Source: Globicephala melas (Eukaryota > Chordata > Mammalia > Artiodactyla > Delphinidae). From it: a stretch of 64,000 nucleotides of DNA. Each line of letters begins with the position of its first letter. Position 1 is the first letter of the stretch. This document shows positions 59,901 through 64,000 of this stretch, piece after piece. The notes beneath the pieces were generated by a model, which made no database searches, was not told where the DNA came from, and saw only the letters and a list, made by a program, of their open reading frames with translations. The stretch is from positions 42,410,363-42,474,362 of the forward strand of contig NC_083326.1 in NCBI RefSeq assembly GCF_963455315.2, in the 5' to 3' direction. Made by a program: the position numbers and the translations under genes.

Positions 59901-61086
59901 AAACCTTCAGGCACTTCAACTCCTATTGAATTAGAGCCAAATCAAGTAAGATCAAAACATCAGAGTTTTCCCATTATTGATAGACAGCACCAATGGCAGA
60001 AGAGGGCACATGTTTAGAAATTCAGTATTTAACTTAAAAAACAATGTAAGAAAACAAGATAAATGTACCTGAAAGGATTCTGTCCCAAATTATGCTGACA
60101 TAGTCATCCCGATCAGACCGAGACTGTTCATGCCAGAATCCCAGTGCGTGGAGAAACTCATGTTGCACTGTTGCTATTCTGTCACAGCCCTTTCCGATGG
60201 AGAGTTCTTGCTTCCCAACGCGCCTATTTCCCACTGAAGACCAGCAGCTTACAGGAGGGTTTACAGAAGGGGGAGAGGGTTTTATATTGATGCAGGTGGA
60301 GGTCCTAAGGCAAAATCCCTAATGCCTAATGCACTTAGGTACCCACCTAGATCCTTCACTTATGTTTGGACACCATGTATTTCTCTCAAAACCCCAGTAC
60401 GGTATGAAAAGCCTTCCAGACCAGATGACCTTTGGGGAACTTGGGCTGTGACACCAAATGTTTAAAAAGGACTGAGTCATCCTCCAGGCAGCCAAGTCCT
60501 GATCTTTTCTGGCAATTTCAAAATTTTTCAGATGGTCCTTGAATAAGGGTTTTATAGATATAGCAACCATTCAGAACTGCTGACCTTGAGTCAAATAACT
60601 ATCACCTTCTTAACTGAAGTAGTAAGAGTTCTTAGGTTAAAATAAATTTAAATATACATGTGTACATGCATACAGATGGGTTTTACTTGAAGGCAGAAAT
60701 AAGGAGTATAGAAACGACAAACAGGTTGAAGTTCACAGAGTCATAGGGTGGATGGCATGCGATCCCACCTTCCTTGTCTTAACGTTGGCAGTCTGGTTGC
60801 ATGTATGAAAATATTCTTTTATGGCTAAAGAAAACAGATCCAGCAAACAGCAATGGAAGCCCCCGACCCCCCCCACCAAGGTTAGGGTCAAGGGCAACTG
60901 CTGTGATGTAATGCCCCAGCCACAACAGTTCTCATCAGAGCACTTAGAAGACCAACTCTTCAACTTACCCACTGCCCTTGAACACTGATATATAGTTGGG
61001 TTCTCCAGACCAAGGCTTGAAGTCAATGCATGTTTTTAGGCGATAGCGTTCAAATGCATTGAGGATAACTCCCCTGGCATTCATTT
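47114..61086 (-). CDS. MEP1B: MEP1B, meprin beta, coding span of ten exons (5' end outside window)
   Basis: Meprin beta is a zinc metalloprotease of the astacin family. It is a disulfide-linked, membrane-anchored ectoenzyme of intestinal and kidney brush borders that cleaves peptide hormones, matrix proteins, mucin and cytokines, with a preference for acidic residues next to the cut. Joined exons in transcription order: 61086-60969, 60247-60069, 58312-58094, 57393-57241, 55908-55693, 53687-53244, 51737-51558, 50795-50669, 50044-49840 and 47128-47114, 1856 nt in all. All junctions keep the frame and use AG acceptors and GT donors. Domain order is astacin, MAM, MATH/TRAF, EGF-like, transmembrane, short tail, exactly as in the family. 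No stop or frameshift is present. Missing: signal peptide, propeptide and the first protease residues, whose exons must lie beyond 64000. Facing GAREM1 downstream agrees with mammalian synteny. Confidence 0.97.
47930..47967. repeat. MEP1B: (TA)n microsatellite
   Basis: About 19 TA units directly beside the T-run of a reverse SINE and preceded by an (AAC)n stretch. Likely grown from the SINE tail; length is probably variable between individuals. Confidence 0.95.
47968..48174 (-). mobile_element. CHR-type SINE, 200-bp form, in the MEP1B last intron
   Basis: T-run, then 'gcggtacgcgggcctctcac' and end 'gccaccagggaagccc'. It lies in the same orientation as MEP1B. The target duplication is blurred by the TA repeat. 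Confidence 0.93.
48434..48647 (+). mobile_element. CHR-type SINE, 200-bp form, in the MEP1B last intron
   Basis: Head 'ggcttccctggtggcgcagt', end 'gaggcccgcgtaccgc' plus an (AATT)n-like tail. Direct repeat AAATACAGCATGTC at 48420-48433 and 48648-48661. Antisense to MEP1B. Confidence 0.95.
49840..50044 (-). CDS. MEP1B: MEP1B exon: end of EGF-like domain, transmembrane helix, tail
   Basis: The acceptor TGTAG is followed by G completing an Arg codon, then CPSGEDWWYMGERCEKR, the second half of the EGF-like domain with its last two cysteines. Next comes a hydrophobic segment of about 25 residues (IVIAVSSTVAVFAVMLVITL and on), the single membrane helix, then a basic stop-transfer CTRKKY and a short tail ending MTLEN. 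The donor is GTAAGT. If this intron were retained, translation would stop two codons later (V, S, stop). Confidence 0.97.
50669..50795 (-). CDS. MEP1B: MEP1B exon: stalk and first half of EGF-like domain
   Basis: Encodes DISHLNTTQNEPIPTLGV followed by DLCTNFKCENDGVC and GKAEC. With the next exon this makes six cysteines in EGF spacing. In the family, the segment between MATH and EGF domains is where shedding proteases cut. Acceptor CTTAG, donor GTAAGG, phases 1 to 2. Confidence 0.96.
50796..51557 (-). other. MEP1B: MEP1B intron
   Basis: No coding sequence or clear repeat besides TG/TA-rich tracts near 51140-51180. Confidence 0.8.
51558..51737 (-). CDS. MEP1B: MEP1B exon: end of MATH/TRAF domain
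   Basis: Reads GDYFWDRPSKVG, then FPNGTQFQRGRGYGYSVFMT and HERLKSRDFMKGDAVYILLT, the C-terminal strands of the MATH (TRAF) domain. It contains one N-glycosylation sequon (NGT). Acceptor TTTTTCAG, donor GTATGT. Confidence 0.97.
51738..53243 (-). other. MEP1B: MEP1B intron
   Basis: About 1.5 kb with no second exon seen. An AT microsatellite (ATATATAT) lies near 52357-52368. No clear transposable element recognised. Confidence 0.75.
53244..53687 (-). CDS. MEP1B: MEP1B exon: end of MAM and most of MATH/TRAF domain
   Basis: The largest exon in the window (444 nt). It begins DVPIGSWQLYHVTLKVTNKF, finishes the MAM domain at GGLSIDDINLSETQC, and runs into the MATH domain with HHVWHIRNFTQLIGS, FYSSKGYAFQIRLNL and HLISGANDDQLEWPCPWQ. 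Sequon NFT is kept. Acceptor TTTTGCAG; the donor is GTTTGT, weaker than consensus at +3 (T) but with G at +5. Confidence 0.97.
53688..55692 (-). other. MEP1B: MEP1B intron
   Basis: 2.0 kb without coding sequence. A TATG/TATA-rich microsatellite occupies about 54768-54808. A 15-bp tandem-like duplication around AAAAGTACTAAGTCC occurs near 55565-55600. Confidence 0.75.
55693..55908 (-). CDS. MEP1B: MEP1B exon: central MAM domain
   Basis: Encodes SGFFMHFNRSSVNEGATAML, LYPKRGFQCLQFFLYNSGSE and YDQLNIYVREYSA, ending in LTLVEEIK. Matches the core of the meprin MAM domain, used for subunit assembly. Sequons NRS and NRT occur. Acceptor TAACAG, donor GTACAC, phase 1 to 1. Confidence 0.97.
55909..57240 (-). 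other. MEP1B: MEP1B intron with an L1 fragment and CT repeat
   Basis: 1.3 kb. A (CT)n stretch lies at about 56147-56177 and an old L1 fragment at 56245-56570. The long frame extending from the MAM exon into 57014 is read-through into the intron, not coding. Confidence 0.8.
56245..56570 (-). mobile_element. Old L1 3' UTR fragment in a MEP1B intron
   Basis: Text such as 'tttaaggtacacaacatgtt', 'gtagcaataattagcactcc' and 'gctgggcattagatctctag' is that of old mammalian L1 3' UTRs, here on the - strand. Truncated and non-coding. Confidence 0.7.
57241..57393 (-). CDS. MEP1B: MEP1B exon: start of MAM domain
   Basis: Encodes SSLSFMESCDFELENVCGMI, DSADWQRVSQVPEGPESDHS and NMGRCK. This is the typical MAM opening (C-x-F-E, then C-G-x-x-Q). 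Acceptor TTTGGTAG, donor GTAACA, phase 1 to 1. Confidence 0.97.
57394..58093 (-). other. MEP1B: MEP1B intron
   Basis: 700 bp with no gene or repeat of note; a GTTTT repeat lies near 57913-57927. Confidence 0.8.
58094..58312 (-). CDS. MEP1B: MEP1B exon: astacin domain with Met-turn
   Basis: Encodes KKNNFESYDDRQTDSLNVPY, then DYSSVMHYSKTAFQNGSEPT, and ends RMDFSDSDILKLNQLYNC. SVMHY at 58227-58241 is the methionine turn under the zinc site; its Tyr is the astacin zinc-switch residue. The C-terminal cysteine closes the protease domain. The exon was located by translation of the - strand. Acceptor CATTTAG, donor GTATGT; 219 nt, phase 1 to 1. Confidence 0.96.
58313..60068 (-). other. MEP1B: MEP1B intron with an L1 3' end
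   Basis: 1.76 kb. It contains an L1 3' end at 59409-59590. Open frames at 58582-58956 and 59026-59314 overlap on opposite strands over C-rich or AT-rich sequence and show no domain. Confidence 0.8.
59409..59590 (+). mobile_element. L1 3'-end fragment, younger type, in a MEP1B intron
   Basis: 'gggagggagggagggaaaca' then 'gctgattcactttgttatac', 'ccattgtaaagcaattatac' and an AATAAAGATG-A-rich end. Nearly the same as 22800-22973. Antisense to MEP1B. Confidence 0.9.
60069..60247 (-). CDS. MEP1B: MEP1B exon: zinc-binding catalytic core
   Basis: Encodes CWSSVGNRRVGKQELSIG, CDRIATVQHEFLHALGFWHE and QSRSDRDDYVSIIWDRILS. HEFLHALGFWH at 60130-60162 is the complete astacin HExxHxxGxxH motif: three zinc-binding His and the catalytic Glu are intact. 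SRSDRDDYV is the family's usual continuation. Acceptor TGTAAG, preceded by a weak pyrimidine tract; donor GTACAT. Confidence 0.98.
60248..60968 (-). other. MEP1B: MEP1B intron
   Basis: 721 bp, no repeat or additional exon recognised. Confidence 0.8.
60969..61086 (-). CDS. MEP1B: MEP1B exon: N-terminal part of astacin domain
   Basis: Encodes EMNARGVILNAFERYRLKTC, then IDFKPWSGEPNYISVFKGSG. This is the astacin N-lobe with the helix before the CIDF strand; its Cys pairs with the C-terminal Cys of the domain in this family. Acceptor CTTCCTTCAG, donor GTAAGT, phase 1 to 2. It is the first MEP1B exon in the window; the earlier exons were searched for up to 64000 and not found. Confidence 0.97.
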
Positions 61087-61908
61087 CTGAAGGAAGAAAA
61101 CAAACAAAAATAAACTTATTAAAATTACCACCATTGAACAGTTCACCATGGAAACAGGCCATGCAATATATTGTTTATCGTGAGTTAGCCCCTCCATGAA
61201 TATTTAGTGTTTTATTTTTTAAAAACTTAGTATACAGCACCAATCAAGTATCACATGCAATTAATTGGTTGTTCTTCAGGTAGCTTTTTTTCACCCCATA
61301 TATATTTCCCTGGAGTCATTAGAGGTGCAAATAGCAAAAAGGGCATTTCCTTACCTCAGAGAACATATACATTGGTTCGCAGGTAACCAAAATGAACAAT
61401 CACTGTCACATGCTTCATCTAAGAAGCTATAATATGTATTTAAAGCCTCACAGCAGAGTTTTTAATCTGAGGACCTTGAGATGAGAGGGACCATGAATAT
61501 GTTGAAATAGTAGACAAAGAATTACGCCTATATCTCTATATATCTATCTCTGCAAAGTGCATTTTCTGGGGAGAGCATTCATAAGATTCGCAAGTGAGTT
61601 CCGGGTCCAAAACACAAATAAGAACCATTGCTTTCAAGTTGAGTGATGCTAACAGGTTAGATAGAATGGAGCTCAAAGACGGCAGAGGTGTGAAAGCAGC
61701 AAAGACGTTCAGGAAAAGAAGCTCAGAGGGCAACCCGGAGGAAGGAGCTATATCAGGTGCATATGGAGAGACAGTCACAGCTGGGGTCAAGTACGGTGAA
61801 GTGAAGGATGGTGTCTGCCGGGAGGTGGGAGACAGTATGGCAGAGAAGATGGTGTGTGGACTTTGGAACAAGACACAGCTAAGTTCTCTCCTATCCTCAC
61901 CACTTATT

Positions 61909-62121
61909 ATTTATTTATTTATTTATTTTGCGGTACGCAGGCCTCTCCCTGCTGTGGCCTCTCCCGTTGCGGAGCACAGGCTCGAGACGCGCAGGCTCAG
62001 CGGCCATGGCTCACGGGCCCAGCCGCTCTGCGGCATGTGGGATCTTCCCAGACCGGGGCATGAACCCGCGTCCCCTGCATCGACAGGCAGACTCTCAACC
62101 ACTGCACCACCAGGGAAGCCC
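61909..62121 (-). mobile_element. CHR-type SINE, 200-bp form, in a MEP1B intron
   Basis: (TTTA)n tail at left, 'gcggtacgcaggcctctccc', end 'gcaccaccagggaagcc'. Direct repeat CACCACTTATT at 61898-61908 and 62122-62132. Confidence 0.95.
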
Positions 62122-62271
62122 CACCACTTATTTTTGATACATAATCTTTGCCAATTTAATTTACCCTTAGAGCTTTGGTATTATCATCAGATCAGCTAAA
62201 TGGGGAATTAAAATCAACTTCACAGGGATATTGTGAGGATAGCAGAGAAAGTAGAGGTGAAGTTCCAAGTA

Positions 62272-62912
62272 CAGTAGTCTCCCTTTAACTGTAGTTTTGC
62301 TTTCTGCAGTTTCAGTTACCTGCAGTTAACCGAGATCCAAAAATATTAAATGGAAAACTCCAGAAATAAGCAATTCATAATTTTTAAGTTGCACGCCACT
62401 CTGAGAGCTTGACGAAACCTTGTGCCATGCCGCTCCATCCCACCAGGGACTCCCCAACCCTGGACATCCATTATCTGCTCCCAACACCCAATCATCAACA
62501 TCACCATGGGTCAGTGACCCAGCATCACCCGAAGCAGATGATCCTCCTTCTGATGTGGCATCAGAAGGTCAATAGTAGCCTAACGTTACATCACAATGCC
62601 TACGTCATTCACCTCATTTCATCTCAGGATGCAGGCATTTTATCATCTCACATCATCACAAGGGTTAGTACAGTACAATAAAATATTTTGAGAGAGACCA
62701 CATTCACTTAACTTTTATTACAGTGTATTAAAATTGTTCTCTTTTCTTATTAGTTACTATCTCTTCCTGTGCCTAATTTATCAATTAAACTTTATCATAG
62801 GTATGTAGTATAGGAAAAAACATGCTATATATAGGATTTGGTACTACCCACAGCTTCAGGCATCCACTGGGGGTCTCGGAACATATGCCCCGAGCATAAG
62901 GGGGCACTACTG
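62272..62912 (+). mobile_element. Non-autonomous Tigger-type DNA transposon (MER44/Tigger7-like)
   Basis: Left end CAGTAGTCTCCCTTTAACT and right end GGGGGCACTACTG are related inverted termini, flanked on both sides by TA (62270-62271 and 62913-62914), the target duplication of the Tc1/mariner group. The 641-bp body carries subterminal text such as 'gctttctgcagtttcagtta' and 'cttcaggcatccactggggg' and has no transposase frame. The exact Repbase name is from memory of the family. Confidence 0.85.
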
Positions 62913-63326
62913 TAAAGTGAGCATTTATCCAATGTTTATTTCCTTCCTACCTTCTTACATGTCCATTGCACAAACATTTAAAGACATTATTCAGAAAGCC
63001 TCTGTCTAGGTGAAAGTAAAGAACAAGATACATGTGGGACCTAAAATCCATGAATCTATAACAGGCACTCAGAATTCAACCTTTTACAATATCACACAAA
63101 TAATACATGTTCATTGTAAGTTAGCAAATATAAACAAAAAGAAAGAAATTATAAAATCTTACCCAGAAATAATCAACCACATTTATCATACTTTTTTCTT
63201 ATGAATACGTACATACATAATATACATATTTTTATAAAAAATAAAGTCACAGCCTACATAATATATTATAAACTATTTTTTCACTAAATAATATATCTTA
63301 AAATCTTCCTTCATCAGTAAGTATTG

Positions 63327-63556
63327 TGTTTTTGGGTTTTTTTTTTTTTTTTTTTTTTTTTTTTGCGGTATGCGGGCCTCTCACTGTTATGGCCTCTCCC
63401 GTTGCGGAGCACAGGCTCCAGACGCGCAGGCTCAGCGGCCATGGCTCACGGGCCCAGCCGCTCCGCGGCATGTGGGATCTTCCCGGACCGGGGCATGAAC
63501 CCGTGTCCCCTGCATCGGCAGGCGGACTCTCAACCACTGCGCCACCAGGGAAGCCC
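63327..63556 (-). mobile_element. CHR-type SINE, 200-bp form, in a MEP1B intron
   Basis: Long T-run of about 26, then 'gcggtatgcgggcctctcac' and end 'gcgccaccagggaagccc'. Direct repeat AGTAAGTATTG at 63316-63326 and 63557-63567. The long uninterrupted tail suggests a young insertion. Confidence 0.95.
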
Positions 63557-64000
63557 AGTAAGTATTGTTTTTACCATTTTAATGGCCACATTATATGACA
63601 GTAAGATACATAACTAACTTCCTATTGACAAATATTTAAATTGTTTCCAAATTTTCTGTATTGTAAGTATCACATTTGGGTCACTATTTCAGATCTAACA
63701 CTTCCTTAAAATAAGGCATGATGATACCAACCACCACATGATTGTTTTTGAACTGAATGTAAAAGGAGCTTGCTTGCCTTCGATTTTTATAAAGCTTAAT
63801 AAGGATAGTTTCTATCCTGCGTTGAATTGTTTGGAGACTCAAATAAGGGAATAAATGTGAAAGTTTTGTAAAAAAGTATAGCTTTCTACCAAGATAAGAT
63901 CCTTATTTACCCTGTGCCTTTATTTACCAAGGGCTTTAATTCACTTTGCATTACTGATGCAGAAGAGCTCCACCAGGGATCCTGTTACCTAAATCCCCAG

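Larger units (their letters stand above)
61087..64000 (-). other. MEP1B: MEP1B intron continuing past the window edge
   Basis: No exon with the signal peptide, propeptide or first protease residues was found here. The intron carries two young SINEs (61909 and 63327) and a Tigger-like DNA transposon (62272-62912). Confidence 0.75.

Noticed and set aside
28967..63617. Many open frames of 60-145 residues repeating similar peptides (for example near 29032, 32334, 38081, 47981, 61594 and 63324)
   Set aside because: All fall in CHR SINE copies on either strand; the repeated peptide text is SINE sequence translated, not a gene family.
1..64000. CRISPR arrays, operons, phage or plasmid modules, tRNA or rRNA genes
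   Set aside because: No regularly spaced repeats with unique spacers, no tightly packed genes and no intact tRNA fold. The tRNA-like heads belong to SINEs.

Overview
This is nuclear DNA of a mammal, most likely a whale or dolphin. Vertebrate introns, L1 and MIR repeats and a Tigger DNA transposon show a mammal. More than 20 copies of a tRNA-derived SINE of the cetacean CHR type point to Cetacea. Several copies belong to a young form of about 200 bp with clean target-site duplications, which fits a toothed whale best. The species call is inference from repeats. No bacterial, phage or CRISPR content was seen.

Two protein genes are present, facing each other. On the + strand at the left edge is the last coding exon of GAREM1 (about 848-1745), followed by a long 3' UTR that may run to a poly(A) signal at 6040. 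On the - strand, from beyond the right edge down to about 46.9 kb, is MEP1B (meprin beta). Ten of its coding exons were placed by reading frame and splice sites: 60969-61086, 60069-60247, 58094-58312, 57241-57393, 55693-55908, 53244-53687, 51558-51737, 50669-50795, 49840-50044 and a 15-nt coding tip at 47114-47128. Together they hold most of the astacin protease domain and all of the MAM, MATH/TRAF, EGF-like, transmembrane and cytoplasmic parts, with no frameshift or stop. The signal peptide, propeptide and first protease residues lie outside the window. The convergent GAREM1-MEP1B arrangement is the known mammalian order.

The roughly 40 kb between the genes has no convincing gene. It is built of repeats: L1 3' ends (6.3, 7.2, 9.1, 22.7, 25.4, 42.3 and 43.4-45.5 kb), MIRs split by younger SINEs (13.0 and 41.7 kb), several LTR-like blocks, and a nested stack at 23.6-31.1 kb. 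In that stack an old L1 (- strand) was split by a broken class I endogenous retrovirus (24310-30095, - strand, two LTRs), which was itself later hit by another L1 and two SINEs.

The two genes do not share a pathway: GAREM1 is a cytosolic adaptor in EGF receptor/ERK signalling and MEP1B is a cell-surface metalloprotease. No new biological system was recognised. The best second-look items are the complete MEP1B exon structure with its tiny last coding exon, the nested retrovirus, a 53-bp tandem array carrying CCAAT boxes, close inverted SINE pairs, and a perfect 26-bp palindrome.
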